Origin: Acidobacteriota bacterium
GTDB taxonomy: Bacteria; Acidobacteriota; Vicinamibacteria; Marinacidobacterales; Marinacidobacteraceae
Length of the DNA: 64,000 bases
Assembly: GCA_022822745.1 (NCBI GenBank)
Contig: JAJEAO010000011.1
Coordinates: 23,921 to 87,920, forward strand
Reading direction: 5' to 3'
Both the position numbers and the translations under genes were made by a program. This document shows, in pieces, positions 51,032-60,972 of the stretch (the first letter of the stretch is position 1; each line of letters opens with the position of its first letter). Under the pieces are notes generated by a model. That model worked only from the letters and a program-made list of their open reading frames with translations. It did no database searches and was not told the DNA's origin.

Positions 51032-51359
51032 GTGCGGTTCTTCAACACCACCGGCCCCGTGGACCCGGCGGACCATTGCTTCATCCCGCCGCTGGATCGT
51101 CTCGATCTCGACGCAGTCCGCCGGCTGATCCGGCAGGATCGCTGCTTCGTCCTCCACGCTCCGCGGCAGACCGGGAAGACCTCGGCCCTGCTGGCGCTGC
51201 GCGACCTGCTGAACGGCGAGGGCGATGTTCGCTGCGTCCATGCGAATGTCGAAGGGGCGCAGACGGCGCGCGAGAACGTGGGCGAGACGATGCGCACGCT
51301 GCTCAGCGTGTCCCGGGGGAATGCGCCGGGCGGGGCGCTGACGGATAGCCTTGTTGGCG
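51032..51359 (+). pseudogene. 5' fragment of an ATP-binding (P-loop) protein gene
   Basis: From GTG 51032 the frame reads 'VRFFNTTGPVDPADHCFIPPLDRLDLDAVRRLIRQDRCFVLHAPRQTGKTSALLALRDLLNGEGDVRCVHANVEGAQTARENVGETMRTLL'. This is the N-terminus of a P-loop ATPase family often found in multiple copies in environmental genomes (recollection). Homology ends around 51330, where the receptor gene begins, so about three-quarters of the gene is missing. The frame stays open further only as an antisense-like shadow of the receptor. Confidence 0.65.
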
Positions 51360-53681
51360 ATGATCCGTTTCCCCGTCGCCGCTCTCGCGCTCACCTCTGC
51401 CCTGGCCACGGCGTCCGTCGCGGCGGCCCAGGTCGCGGTCTCCGGTCGGGTGATCGTGGCGTCCACCGGGGCGCCCGCACCCGACGCGGTCGTGATGCTC
51501 ATGGAGACGACGGCGCAGACGAGAACGGACGACGCCGGGAACTTCACGCTCGAGGGCGTCCCGGCCGGCGCCCCTGTCACGATCCGCGCCGAACTCGGCT
51601 TCCTGATCGGGGAAGCCACGTTCACGCCTGGCTCCGGCGGTTCCGTCCTCCCCGGTCCCATCCGTCTCGCGCTCCAGGCCAGGCTGCACGAGCGCGTGGC
51701 CGTGACGGCGGCCACAGGAGATCCCTCCTTGCTGGCTCGCTACGGATCGGTCGCCGCGTTCGAGGGCCTCGACCTGATTCAGGGCGCCCCCGACCTCGCC
51801 GAGATCCTCGAAGGAGCGCCCGGGGTGGCGATCCGGAGCCTGGGCCCGGGGCCGGCGCGTCCGATCCTCCGCGGATTCGACGGGGACCGGGTTCTGGTGA
51901 CGGAGGACGGCGTGCGGAGCGGAGATCTGGGCAGCCAGGCCGCCGAGCACGGAACCCTCGTGGACCCGGCCCGAGCTGAGCGGATCGAGATCGTCCGCGG
52001 ACCGGCCGCGCTTCTCTACGGAGCGAATGCGGTCGGCGGCGTGATGAACGTGGTCTCGCCCGGCGCCCGGCTGGCGCGCGAGGGCATCGCGGGATTTCGG
52101 GGGCGGGCGAGTCTCGCGGGCGGAACCAGCGACCAGCGGCGCGCCGCCGGGGCGCACCTCGCGGCGGGCGGCGACGGGTGGTTCACCTGGGGCGGCGGAA
52201 GCACGCGGCGAAGCGGGGACTACCGGTCGCCGCTCGGGACGGTCCGCGGCTCCCACGCCGCTCTCGACCACGGCGAGGCCGGCTTCGGCCTCGCGAGCGA
52301 ACGGGCTCATCTCGCGGTGGGGCTCCGACTCGACGAGAGCCGCTTCGGAGTGCCCCTCCTCGCGATGCTCCATGGGCCGGAGCTCGACGAAGCGGACGAC
52401 GAGGAGGAGTCCGAGGAGTCGGTGGAGGTCGCCATGGACCGGTGGCAACTCCGCGCCGACTTCGGAGTCGAAGATCTCGGATCCGTCTTCGACCGCGCCG
52501 CCCTCACCGTCCGTTTCAGCGGGTTCACGCAGGACGAGATCGAATCCGAGGGCGACGAGCCTCCCGAGCTCGAAACCCACCACGAGAACCGGTCGCTCGT
52601 CCTCCGCGCCGAACTCGAGAGATCCGCGGGGCGCCTCCTGTCCCGCCTGGGGGTGTGGGCGAACCTCCGCGACTTCGGATCCGCTGGACCGGAGGCGCTC
52701 GCGCCGGATACCCGCCACGAGGCGCTCGCGGCCTTCGCCCTCAACGAGTTCCGGGTGACCGATCGACTGGCGCTTCTCCTCGCGGCGCGTCTCGAAGACA
52801 ACGTGTACGACGCCGAGAGGCGCCCCGCGCCCGGTGACGATGACGACGACGATGACGGAGACGACGATGACGGAGACGACGACGATGAGCGGCTCGGACA
52901 TCTCGAACCGCCCGCGGTCGTGGATCGCGAGTTCCGCGGCGCCTCGACGAGCGCCGGCTTCCGGTTCGACCTCGGTCGCGGGACCGAGGTCGCCGGGACC
53001 GCGACGGTGGCGAGCCGGGCGCCGGCGCTCGAGGAGCTCTACAACTTCGGCCTCGACGCCGGGATCCAGGCCTTCGAGATCGGCAATCCGCTGCTCGAGA
53101 CGGAACGGTCTCGCGGATTCGACCTGATCCTCCGACGCACCGCCCCGGGCTTCGCCGGGAGCGTCGGCTTCTTCCGGTACGACATCGCCGGATTCACCTA
53201 CGGGGCCACCACGCGGGGCGTCTCCGGAGTCACGGTGATCTCCACCGAGCAGGCCGACGCCCGCCATCTCGGGTTCGAAGCCGAGGGCAGGCTCCGGCTC
53301 GGATCAGCGGATCTCGGCGCCACCGCCTCCTGGGTGGACGCGAAATTCCCGGACCTGGGAAGCCATGCCCCCCGCATTCCGCCGCTGAACGGCCGGGTGA
53401 CGCTCGACCTGCCGATCGGAGACCTGCGAATCGCGCCCCGGCTGCGGTGGGCGGCCCGGATGGACCGGCTCTACTTCGGCGAGACCCCGACGAGCGGCTA
53501 CCTGGCGGCCGACCTGACGCTCTCGTGGGTGCGACTCGCCCGGACCGCGGCGCACCACGTTTCCCTGGTGGCGCACAACCTGGCGGATTCGGTTGTCCGC
53601 CACCACACGTCCGTCATCAAGGACGTGGCGCCCCAGATCGGCCGCGGCCTCCGCGTCAGCTACTCCATCCGCTTCTTCTGA
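51360..53681 (+). CDS. TonB-dependent outer-membrane receptor with Asp-rich loop
   Basis: 773 residues from ATG 51360 (TTG 51351 is also possible). Signal peptide 'MIRFPVAALALTSALATASVAAAQ', a carboxypeptidase-regulatory-like domain ('VSGRVIVASTGAPAPDAVVMLMETT'), then the plug ('APGVAIRSLGPGPARPILRGFDGDRVLVTEDGVR', 'IEIVRGPAALLYGANAVGGVMNVV') and the barrel ending 'VSYSIRFF'. Two acidic loops stand out: 'LDEADDEEESEESVEV' (about residue 340) and 'DDDDDDDGDDDDGDDDDE' (about 492). The receptor at 60973 has His-rich loops at the same places. A metal-type substrate is inferred. Confidence 0.9.
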   Translation: MIRFPVAALALTSALATASVAAAQVAVSGRVIVASTGAPAPDAVVMLMETTAQTRTDDAGNFTLEGVPAGAPVTIRAELGFLIGEATFTPGSGGSVLPGPIRLALQARLHERVAVTAATGDPSLLARYGSVAAFEGLDLIQGAPDLAEILEGAPGVAIRSLGPGPARPILRGFDGDRVLVTEDGVRSGDLGSQAAEHGTLVDPARAERIEIVRGPAALLYGANAVGGVMNVVSPGARLAREGIAGFRGRASLAGGTSDQRRAAGAHLAAGGDGWFTWGGGSTRRSGDYRSPLGTVRGSHAALDHGEAGFGLASERAHLAVGLRLDESRFGVPLLAMLHGPELDEADDEEESEESVEVAMDRWQLRADFGVEDLGSVFDRAALTVRFSGFTQDEIESEGDEPPELETHHENRSLVLRAELERSAGRLLSRLGVWANLRDFGSAGPEALAPDTRHEALAAFALNEFRVTDRLALLLAARLEDNVYDAERRPAPGDDDDDDDGDDDDGDDDDERLGHLEPPAVVDREFRGASTSAGFRFDLGRGTEVAGTATVASRAPALEELYNFGLDAGIQAFEIGNPLLETERSRGFDLILRRTAPGFAGSVGFFRYDIAGFTYGATTRGVSGVTVISTEQADARHLGFEAEGRLRLGSADLGATASWVDAKFPDLGSHAPRIPPLNGRVTLDLPIGDLRIAPRLRWAARMDRLYFGETPTSGYLAADLTLSWVRLARTAAHHVSLVAHNLADSVVRHHTSVIKDVAPQIGRGLRVSYSIRFF

Positions 53682-53712
53682 CGCGGCCGTCTCCGCGCCC
53701 GGCCCCCCGGGA

Positions 53713-56025
53713 TCAGAACCGGAAGCGCACCTCTCCCAGCACCTGGCGGCGGATGACATCCCCGAAGATGTGGTTCTGAACCTCCTCGTCGAGCAGGTTC
53801 ATCACCCGCACCGAGGGCTGGACGCGGCCCTCGGCGAGCAGCAGCCGGAAGGAGGCGTTCACGACCGTGTAGGCCTCGGACCAGCCGTGGAAGTTCTCGC
53901 CGAGGACATCGGTCCAGTAGGCGCGATCCGTGGCGTTCAGGGAGAGCCCGAGCTGCCACAGGTCCGATGTGACATCGAGACCGAGGTTCCAGGTGTGCGC
54001 GGCGGGGAGGCTCACTCGCTCGTCGCCGAAACCGGTCGCTTCCGGCTCCGCCTGCCACGCGTAGTTGACGTAGCCCCCGATGCGTCCCCGGCGCCCGTTG
54101 AGGCCCGCCTCGAACCCGGACTCCCGAAGGGAGGTTCGGTTGACGTAGCCGTAGGTCGCGGGCAGCTCGCGGCCGGTGGCGGCGAGGAGGTCCACCAGGA
54201 CCGCCGGATTCGCCGCGATGGCGGCGATCCCCCGGGGCAGGGTTCCCGGCGGGAGCCGTCCGGCGAGCGCTCCGACGAACTGCTGGACTCCCCGGAACGC
54301 CGGGTTCCAGCCGGGAGGCGGATCGGCGGTGGTCCAGATCCCGGTCACGGTCGAATCAATGACGTCGCGGCGCTCGTTGACCCACCATGACGCGCTGGCG
54401 CCGAGCCAGTCGCCGAGCGCTCCCGACCAGCCCGCTTCCCACGCGGTCAGCTTCTCCGCCTCCAGATCCGTGCTGCCGACGAGGCGGGACCGGTTGAAGA
54501 AGCCCACCGGCGCGGGGAAGAGCGCCTCCGGGATCCGGGCGGCGCCGGGAAGCTGGCGCAGCAGCGGGCGCAGGTCGAAGAGCGCGCGACTGCCGAACCC
54601 GACGTCGGCGTAGGAGCTGCGCAGGGAGGGCGAGCGAAACGCGCGGTTCCAGGAGACCCGAAGCGCGTGGTCCGGAGTCGGCTTGAACAGGAGCGTGGTT
54701 CTCGGCGAGAGGACGAACTCGTCCAGCACGCTCACCCGATCGGCGCGGACGCCGGCCACCCACCGCCAGCGCTCGCCGAGGAAGATCTCGTCGTTCAGAT
54801 AGAACCCCTGTTCGTTCCGTTCCTCCGCCGCGGGCGCCAGGCCGAGATCGGCCCGGATCAGCCGCGCGTTGCCTCCCCACGAGAGGATGTGGCGAGCGCC
54901 CAGAACCCGGGTGTCCCGGAGGCTCAGGTCATAGGTGTCCTGGTCGCCGTGCACTTCGAGGAAACGCCCGGGGGCGTTCGTGACCAGCAGCGACCGCGTG
55001 TCCATGCGGGAGGAGTTCACGAACGCCCCCACCTCGAACGCTTCCCGCTGGTACTGAACGCGGCCCCACGCGATCCGCGAACCCGAGTCGAGGGCGAACG
55101 GACCGAGGGCGGTGTAGAAGACGCCCTGGTTGCCCCCGTAGCCGCCCGAGAACTTCACGACGGCGGGCCCGTCCGAGGGCTTCCAGTCCGCGCGGAAGTC
55201 GAGCTTCGGCATCCGGGCCTCGGACCCCTCCACCACCGGGTAGCGCGCGCCGGAGTCGTTCGGGATCTCGCCCGCGGGTCGGGCGAAGGGATCGGACCGC
55301 GTGAATCCGACGCTCAGGCGCCAGGAGAAGGCCTGGTTCACGACGGCGGCGTGGGTCAGCGCGCCGGCGAAGGAGGAGCCGGCGTCCATCGAATTCCCGG
55401 CCACGTTCCGGGAGAAGGTCCCGAGCCGAAGATCCAGCGTCGTGCCTGCCGCCTCGCGCGGCGCGCGGGTGATCAGGTTGATCACCCCGGTCATGGCGTT
55501 GGCGCCCCAGACGGCGGAGGCGGGACCGTTCACGACCTCGATCCGGTCCAGGTCGTCGAGCTCGGTGGACAACATGCTCCAGGCGACGGACCCGTACTCC
55601 TGGTGCACCGGCCGGCCGTCCACGAGCACCAGTTGCTGGCGGGCCCCGGCGACCGCGGAGGAGCGGCTGGTGATCGACCAGGACGAGTTCGTCATCCGGC
55701 TCACGTTCACTCCCGGCGCCTGCCGCAGGATCTCGGCGAAGTCCGTCGCCGGCTGGGCCTCGATCCGGGCGGCGTCGATCACGGTGACCGCCGCCGGCGC
55801 GTTCACGATCTCCTGCTCCATCCGCGACGCGGACACCACGACCTGGTCGGTGAACCGCGCCACCGGCTCGGGGCTCTGCTCCTGTTCCTGCGGTGGCTGC
55901 GCTTCCTCCTCCTGCTGCGCCTCGCCGCCTGCTTCGCGGGCGCCGGGAGCCGGAGCGGCGATCAGGCAGATCCAGAGCGCGGACGGGAGGATCTGCTCTG
56001 CGCGAGGTCGTGAACCGATGGACAT
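53713..56025 (-). CDS. TonB-dependent outer-membrane receptor (RND-associated)
   Basis: 770 residues. N-terminal signal-like region, then a Gln/Glu/Pro-rich linker ('EAQQEEEAQPPQEQEQSPEP'). The plug has 'QVVVSASRMEQEIVNAPAAVTVIDAARIE', 'GVNVSRMTNSSWSITSRSSAVAGARQQLVLVDGRPVHQEYG' and 'IEVVNGPASAVWGANAMTGVINLI'. The barrel ends 'RRQVLGEVRFRF'. It is unlike the other two receptors of the window and lacks the carboxypeptidase-like domain. It lies 69 bp after the RND pump on the same strand, so co-expression is likely. Substrate unknown. Confidence 0.88.
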   Translation of the reverse strand: MSIGSRPRAEQILPSALWICLIAAPAPGAREAGGEAQQEEEAQPPQEQEQSPEPVARFTDQVVVSASRMEQEIVNAPAAVTVIDAARIEAQPATDFAEILRQAPGVNVSRMTNSSWSITSRSSAVAGARQQLVLVDGRPVHQEYGSVAWSMLSTELDDLDRIEVVNGPASAVWGANAMTGVINLITRAPREAAGTTLDLRLGTFSRNVAGNSMDAGSSFAGALTHAAVVNQAFSWRLSVGFTRSDPFARPAGEIPNDSGARYPVVEGSEARMPKLDFRADWKPSDGPAVVKFSGGYGGNQGVFYTALGPFALDSGSRIAWGRVQYQREAFEVGAFVNSSRMDTRSLLVTNAPGRFLEVHGDQDTYDLSLRDTRVLGARHILSWGGNARLIRADLGLAPAAEERNEQGFYLNDEIFLGERWRWVAGVRADRVSVLDEFVLSPRTTLLFKPTPDHALRVSWNRAFRSPSLRSSYADVGFGSRALFDLRPLLRQLPGAARIPEALFPAPVGFFNRSRLVGSTDLEAEKLTAWEAGWSGALGDWLGASASWWVNERRDVIDSTVTGIWTTADPPPGWNPAFRGVQQFVGALAGRLPPGTLPRGIAAIAANPAVLVDLLAATGRELPATYGYVNRTSLRESGFEAGLNGRRGRIGGYVNYAWQAEPEATGFGDERVSLPAAHTWNLGLDVTSDLWQLGLSLNATDRAYWTDVLGENFHGWSEAYTVVNASFRLLLAEGRVQPSVRVMNLLDEEVQNHIFGDVIRRQVLGEVRFRF

Positions 56026-56094
56026 GTTTCCTCCTTGAACCCGTGCCCGGTCGCGGCGCCGGGAGCCCGCCGCGCGCCCGGCTGCGGCGTCAGC

Positions 56095-59000
56095 TCAGGC
56101 CCTCGCGCCGCGGCGGCGACTCGCCTGGAGCATCTCCGCCACGATGAGCACGGCGGGAATGAAGAACAGCAGCCCCAGTCCCGCGAACGCGAGACCCGCC
56201 GTCAGGCTGACGACCATCGGCACGGTGAACTGGACCGCCTCGCTCTTGTCGTAGAGGAGCGGCGCCAGCCCGATGATCGTCGTGGCGCTGGTGAGGACGA
56301 TCGGCCGCGCCCGATGCCGGGCCGCGGCGGAGATGGCGGCGACCGCGGGCAGATCCGGATTCCGACGCCGAAGCCGGTTGTAGTAGTCCAGCAGCAGCAG
56401 CGTGTCGTTCACGACGACCCCCGAGACCGCCACCAGGCCGAAGAAGGACACGTAGTTGAACTCGTAGCCGAGAGCAAGGTGTCCGAACACGGCGCCGACC
56501 GCCGCGAGTGGCATCCCGGCCAGCGCGAGCCATGGCTGGGCCAGATTCCGCATCTGGGACGCGAGCAGTCCGAAGACGAGCAGCATCGCGAGCGGGAAGG
56601 CCCAGGCCAGCGTGGCCGCGGTGCGGCCCGACTGCCGGGTGGGCCCGGCGGGTTCCACGACGAGGTCCGGGTACCGCTCGGACAGATCCGCGAGGACCTC
56701 CCGGTTGACGCGCCTTCGGACCCGGAGGCCGCTCTCGATCTCGGGGTCGTAGGTGGCGGTGATCGTGGCCGCCGGGTGCCCGTCGAGCCGCATCCGGACC
56801 GCCGGCCCCCGAGTTTCCGCGACCTGAGCCACGGTCGCCAGCGGGGCCTCGGCGCCGCCGCCCACGGCGATCCGCTCGTCCATCAGGTCCCGCACGCTGC
56901 GTCGGCGCTCCTCCGGGTAACGGACGACGACCCGGATCTCTTCGGGGCCCTGCTGGATGCGCTGGGCCTCGGCCCCGAGGAAGGCGTCCCGCAACTGGTC
57001 CGCGAGAGCCCGCGTGGTCAGGCCGGCCAGAAAGCCGGTCTCGCTGAGCTGGAAGTCGAGGCGACGGTGCCCCGGCGCCAGCGAATCCTCGATCTCCCGC
57101 ATCGCCTCGAGGCCGAGGAAGGAGGCCCGCAGATCCCGCACCGCCCGGTTCAGGGTCTCGGGATCCTGATGCGCGACGGTGTAGGACACGGCGGACGCGA
57201 ACAGCTCGGCGCTGGTCATGAAGTGGAGGCGCTCCGCGCCCGGAATCTCGCCGATTTCCGCCCTCCACTGCCGGAGGAAGTCCAGCTCGCCGACCGGCTG
57301 CGTCTCGGGATCGAAACGGACCGTCACCTGGGCGAGGTGGCTTCCGGCGGGAGGATCCTGGAGTCCGGCTCGGGCCCGACTGACTTCGTGCCCTCCGACC
57401 AGAACGGCGAGCGAGTCGAACTGACCGCCACCGACCGCCTCGTTCGCCGACTGCGCGGCGGCCTCGACCTGGCGCGCCGCCGCCAGGCTGGACGCGAACG
57501 GGCTTCCCACCGGCATCGTCACCTGGGCGACCAGCCGATCGGCGCCGAGCGTGGACGGGAACGGGTTGACCGGAACGGCGCCGGTCAGGATGAGCAGCAT
57601 CGCCAGGACGAGCGCGGCGGCGACGACGGCGATGACGCGGAACGGGGAGAGCACGGCCTGGCCGATGGCGCCCACGAGCCGACGCTGGACCAGATCGTCG
57701 AAGACGCGCCGGCCCGCCGCCTGGATGCGGGTCAGGGGGAACCGGCTCCAGGACCGGTCCCCCGCGAGGTGGCCGGGGAGGATGAAGAAGGCCTCGAGGA
57801 GCGAGAGCGCGAGGACGGCGACGACGACGATGGGCACGACCGCGAACATCTGCCCCAGAGCCCCTTCGAGCGGCAGCAGCGCGGCGAACGCCACCATCGT
57901 GGTCAGTCCGCCCACGAGCACCGGCCCCCCGACGGCCCGGACGCCGGCGATGGAGGCGGCTGCGCCCCGGTACCCCTGCTCCCGGTGCTTGGCGATGCTC
58001 TCGCCGACGACGATGGCGTCGTCCACGACGATGCCGGTGACGAGGAAGAACGCGAACAGCGTGATCGCGTTGATCGTGAGCCCGAAGGCGTCGAAGAGGA
58101 CGAACGCCCCGAGGAAGGAGACCGGGATCCCGGCCGCGACCCACAGGGACAGACGCAGATCGAAGATCAGCAGCAGGCTGATGAACACCAGGATGACGCC
58201 CATGAGGGCGTTTCGGGTCACGCGGGAAATCCGGTACCCGATGAGTCGGGTCTCGTCGTCCCACAGCTCGATGTTCGCGCCGTGGGTCGGGACATAGCCG
58301 TCGAGGGCGCCCTTGGCCGCCTCGGCCACCTCCTGCGGCGGCTGCCCCGCCGCGGCGTAGAGGCGGACGAACACGGCGGAGCTTCCGTCCACTTCGCTGA
58401 GGAGCGCCTCCTCCTCGAAGCCGTCCCGGAGCGTCGCGACATCCCGCAGGCGGACCAGCGAGCCGTCCGGCCGGGAGAGGACGACCACATCCCCGAACTC
58501 CCGGGCGGTGGTTCGCTTCGCCAGCGTGCTGAGCACGACCTTGCCGGCCTCGGTCCTCAGTTCGCCGCTCGTCCGGTTCAGCGAGGACTGCCGGATCCGG
58601 CGCGCCACCGCGCCGATCGTGAGGTCGTAGCGCCGAAGGGCCTCCTCACTCAGTTCGATCTGGATCTCCCGGGACCGGGCCGCGTCGAGCGAGACGAAGG
58701 ACACCGACGGGAGCGCGAGCAGGTCGGCCCGGAGCCTCTCGGCGCTCCTGCGCAGCCCGTCCTCGTCCAGAACGTCCGAAGTCACGACCAGGCTCAGGAC
58801 CTGGCGGATCACTTCGGTCCGGACGATCTCCGGCTTGTCCGCCCGGAACGGGGGGAAGTTCTCGATGCGCTCCACGGCGGTGCGGGCGGCGTTCAGCACA
58901 TCCACGCCGTCGGCGAACGGCTTCAGCTCCAGCGTGACCCGTCCCAGCCCCTCCCGAGCCATCGAGACGACGCGCTCCACGCCCACGATGCCGGAGACGC

Positions 59001-59256
59001 TCTCCTCGATCCGGGAGGTGACGTCCTCCTCGATCTCTTCCGGCGTCGCCCCCCGGAAGGGCACGGTGACCGTGATCGTGCGCGGGTCGTATTCGGGCAG
59101 TCGTTCGACCGTGAGCCGGGCGGCGGCAAAGACCCCGCCGACCAGCAGGACCAGCATCAGCAGGTTCGCGGCGACATGGTTCCCGGCGAACCACGCGATC
59201 GGCCCGCGAGCGGACTCCGGAGTCTTGGCGCGGTCGGCCGGGTTCGGCTCTGTCAT
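56095..59256 (-). CDS. RND-family efflux permease (AcrB/HAE1-like)
   Basis: 1053 residues. Twelve membrane segments are expected: one at the N-terminus ('VAANLLMLVLLVGGVFAAARL'), blocks around 'NALMGVILVFISLLLIFDLRLSLWVAAGIPVSFLGAFVLF' and 'LVTGIVVDDAIVVGESIAKH', and 'FFGLVAVSGVVVNDTLLLLDYYN'. The TM4-type 'VVDDAIVV' is retained. Two large periplasmic domains are present. It pairs with an adaptor gene upstream, but no TolC-like channel is in the window. Drug versus metal specificity cannot be told. Confidence 0.92.
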   Translation of the reverse strand: MTEPNPADRAKTPESARGPIAWFAGNHVAANLLMLVLLVGGVFAAARLTVERLPEYDPRTITVTVPFRGATPEEIEEDVTSRIEESVSGIVGVERVVSMAREGLGRVTLELKPFADGVDVLNAARTAVERIENFPPFRADKPEIVRTEVIRQVLSLVVTSDVLDEDGLRRSAERLRADLLALPSVSFVSLDAARSREIQIELSEEALRRYDLTIGAVARRIRQSSLNRTSGELRTEAGKVVLSTLAKRTTAREFGDVVVLSRPDGSLVRLRDVATLRDGFEEEALLSEVDGSSAVFVRLYAAAGQPPQEVAEAAKGALDGYVPTHGANIELWDDETRLIGYRISRVTRNALMGVILVFISLLLIFDLRLSLWVAAGIPVSFLGAFVLFDAFGLTINAITLFAFFLVTGIVVDDAIVVGESIAKHREQGYRGAAASIAGVRAVGGPVLVGGLTTMVAFAALLPLEGALGQMFAVVPIVVVAVLALSLLEAFFILPGHLAGDRSWSRFPLTRIQAAGRRVFDDLVQRRLVGAIGQAVLSPFRVIAVVAAALVLAMLLILTGAVPVNPFPSTLGADRLVAQVTMPVGSPFASSLAAARQVEAAAQSANEAVGGGQFDSLAVLVGGHEVSRARAGLQDPPAGSHLAQVTVRFDPETQPVGELDFLRQWRAEIGEIPGAERLHFMTSAELFASAVSYTVAHQDPETLNRAVRDLRASFLGLEAMREIEDSLAPGHRRLDFQLSETGFLAGLTTRALADQLRDAFLGAEAQRIQQGPEEIRVVVRYPEERRRSVRDLMDERIAVGGGAEAPLATVAQVAETRGPAVRMRLDGHPAATITATYDPEIESGLRVRRRVNREVLADLSERYPDLVVEPAGPTRQSGRTAATLAWAFPLAMLLVFGLLASQMRNLAQPWLALAGMPLAAVGAVFGHLALGYEFNYVSFFGLVAVSGVVVNDTLLLLDYYNRLRRRNPDLPAVAAISAAARHRARPIVLTSATTIIGLAPLLYDKSEAVQFTVPMVVSLTAGLAFAGLGLLFFIPAVLIVAEMLQASRRRGARA

Positions 59257-59275
59257 CGGTCGGCGCTCGGGCGCG

Positions 59276-60424
59276 TCATTCCACGACGCGGACCGGCAGG
59301 CCGGGGCGGGCCCCCGCCACCGGGCCCACGACCACGCCTTCGCCCGGGTCGAACGACTCCACCAGCCACCCGGCCGCGACCCGGCCCAGGCTCACCGGCG
59401 AGACGGACCGGAGCGCTCCGCCGTCCACGATCCAGACCCCGCCGCCCGGCTGCTCGGCCCGTTCGGGCAGGACGAAGACGTCCTGGACCTCGGGGCCCTC
59501 GAGCCGGACGATCGTGAACGTGCCGGGTCGGGGGAGACGGCTCGCGGACAGGTTCGCGGGAAACGAGAGGAACAGCGTGACCAGGCGACTCTCCCGGTCC
59601 ACGACGGCGGAGACCCGCTCGACGGTCGCGGTGAAGGCGCGTCCGCCAGCGACGACGCTCGCCCGGCGTCCCGTGACCGGCTCGAGGGCGAGCGCCTCTT
59701 CCTGGGAGACCTGCGCCTCGATCTGGACACCCCCGTTCCGGTACACCAGCCCGAGCGGCGTGTCGCGGGCCACGACCTGGCCGACCGAGATCCGGGCGTT
59801 CGCCACCCGGCCATCGAAGGGAACCGAAATCGAGGTTCGGGACAACTGGAGCTCGGCCTGGGCGAGCCGCTGGCGAGCCGCATCGGCGCACGCTTCCTCT
59901 TCGGCGATCCGGGCGACCCGGGTGATGGCCGGCGGTGGCTCCTGTCCCGGGTGCTTCTCCCGGAACTCGGCGATCTTCGCTTCCGCCTTGTGCTGCTGGC
60001 GCAGGACGCGCGCTTCGGCCGCCCGCACTTCCGCCTGGATCCGCTCCACGCGGTTTTCGTACTCCTCCGGATCGATCCGGACCAGCGTCTCTCCCGCCGA
60101 GAACGAGCCTCCATTGCGGAACGCGGGCGCGATCTCGATGACCTCCCCGGGAAGCTGACTGAAGAGCCTCACGCCGTCGAGCACCGTGACTGCGCCCGTG
60201 GTCCTCACCTCGTGAGCGGCCGCCGAGGCCTCCGGCCGGATCACCGTCACCGCCGGCGCCTCCGGCGCCGCCAGATCGATCGCGTCGAGGGCGATCTGGC
60301 TTCGAGGGGCGCGCGCGAACCACAGGGCCACCAGCGCGGCGACCGCGATCCCGACGATCTGAGCGATGCCGCGCCAGCCGGAGCGGCCTCCCCGCGCAGC
60401 GTCCGTTTCCTTCGACATCGACAT
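59276..60424 (-). CDS. RND periplasmic adaptor (HlyD/AcrA-like)
   Basis: 382 residues from ATG 60424 (an ATG at 60418 is also possible), preceded by 'GGAGGCGCAGAGG'. One N-terminal membrane anchor ('IAQIVGIAVAALVALWFARA') is followed by a lipoyl half ('GVRLFSQLPGEVIEIAPAFRNGGSFSAGETLVRIDP'), a coiled-coil hairpin ('RVERIQAEVRAAEARVLRQQHKAEAKIAEFREKHPG') and the returning 'TSISVPFDGRVANARISVGQVVARDTPL'. It begins the adaptor-pump-receptor operon, 19 bp ahead of the pump start. Confidence 0.92.
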   Translation of the reverse strand: MSMSKETDAARGGRSGWRGIAQIVGIAVAALVALWFARAPRSQIALDAIDLAAPEAPAVTVIRPEASAAAHEVRTTGAVTVLDGVRLFSQLPGEVIEIAPAFRNGGSFSAGETLVRIDPEEYENRVERIQAEVRAAEARVLRQQHKAEAKIAEFREKHPGQEPPPAITRVARIAEEEACADAARQRLAQAELQLSRTSISVPFDGRVANARISVGQVVARDTPLGLVYRNGGVQIEAQVSQEEALALEPVTGRRASVVAGGRAFTATVERVSAVVDRESRLVTLFLSFPANLSASRLPRPGTFTIVRLEGPEVQDVFVLPERAEQPGGGVWIVDGGALRSVSPVSLGRVAAGWLVESFDPGEGVVVGPVAGARPGLPVRVVE

Positions 60425-60572
60425 GTCCCTCTGCGCCTCCAACGGTACCCCACTCGACGGCTCATGCGAACCGCTGTCCAGCCGCGTCGGCTGCGCGGCC
60501 GGATGGTCCGGTGGATCGGCGCTGACTCGGCTCGCCGCTTCTGCTTTTGGATGGGCGACTGCCTGTGGCTGC

Positions 60573-60594
60573 TACACTGGTCGGTTCCCCTGTG
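60573..60594 (+). promoter_or_regulatory. -10-like TACACT before small metal-binding-like gene
   Basis: TACACT (60573-60578), then 'ggtcggttcccct' and GTG 60592. The matching gene start at the window end has CATAAT, then 'cgtcggttcgct' and GTG. Shared spacing and the common TCGGTTC suggest a conserved promoter giving a very short leader. Confidence 0.45.
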
Positions 60595-60876
60595 ACGAGA
60601 GTGAATCTCGCGGGCTGGCCCCGCTTCGCTGCCGCCGCGCTCGGCGTGGCGTTGCTCCTGTCGGCGCCGCTTGTCGAGTTCACGCACGACCATCCGGAAG
60701 AGACGGAGCCGTGCCCCGTCTGCGACATCGTTCCAGGCGGGGCCGTCCTCGGTCCCGCCGGGCCGATGCTGTCGGTTTCGGTGTGCGAGACCTGGATCCG
60801 CCCCGAGGCGGGTCATCGGGTTCCGGCGGTGGCGCCGGCGGCAGATCCCGGCGCGCCCCGGGCGCCTCCCGCCTGA
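60592..60876 (+). CDS. Small secreted protein with DHP...CPVC motif (DUF2946-like)
   Basis: 94 residues from GTG 60592. A signal peptide/TM ('FAAAALGVALLLSAPLVEF') is followed by 'THDHPEETEPCPVCDIVPGG', a His-then-CxxC arrangement reminiscent of DUF2946 and other short periplasmic metal-binding proteins. It is 96 bp ahead of the His-rich receptor, so a joint role in metal uptake is suggested. Its N-terminus ('VTRVNLAGWPRFAAAALGVALLL') resembles the partial gene at 63926. Confidence 0.68.
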   Translation: MTRVNLAGWPRFAAAALGVALLLSAPLVEFTHDHPEETEPCPVCDIVPGGAVLGPAGPMLSVSVCETWIRPEAGHRVPAVAPAADPGAPRAPPA

Positions 60877-60972
60877 TCGGCTGGCGCATTCTCGAACAGG
60901 ACCCGGTCGGCCCCGCCTGCGGCCTCTGGAAGCCGGTTCCTCCTGTAGCCAGAGCCTTACCGGAGGTCTGCC

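Noticed and set aside
47635-51348. 1237-codon plus-strand ORF
   Set aside because: It runs antisense or out of frame to the M24 gene and antisense to the multicopper oxidase, both with clear motifs. Long shadow frames are expected at this GC content.
56035-59517. 1160-codon plus-strand ORF
   Set aside because: Exactly antisense to the RND permease, with Arg/Gly/Asp-rich composition and no domain.
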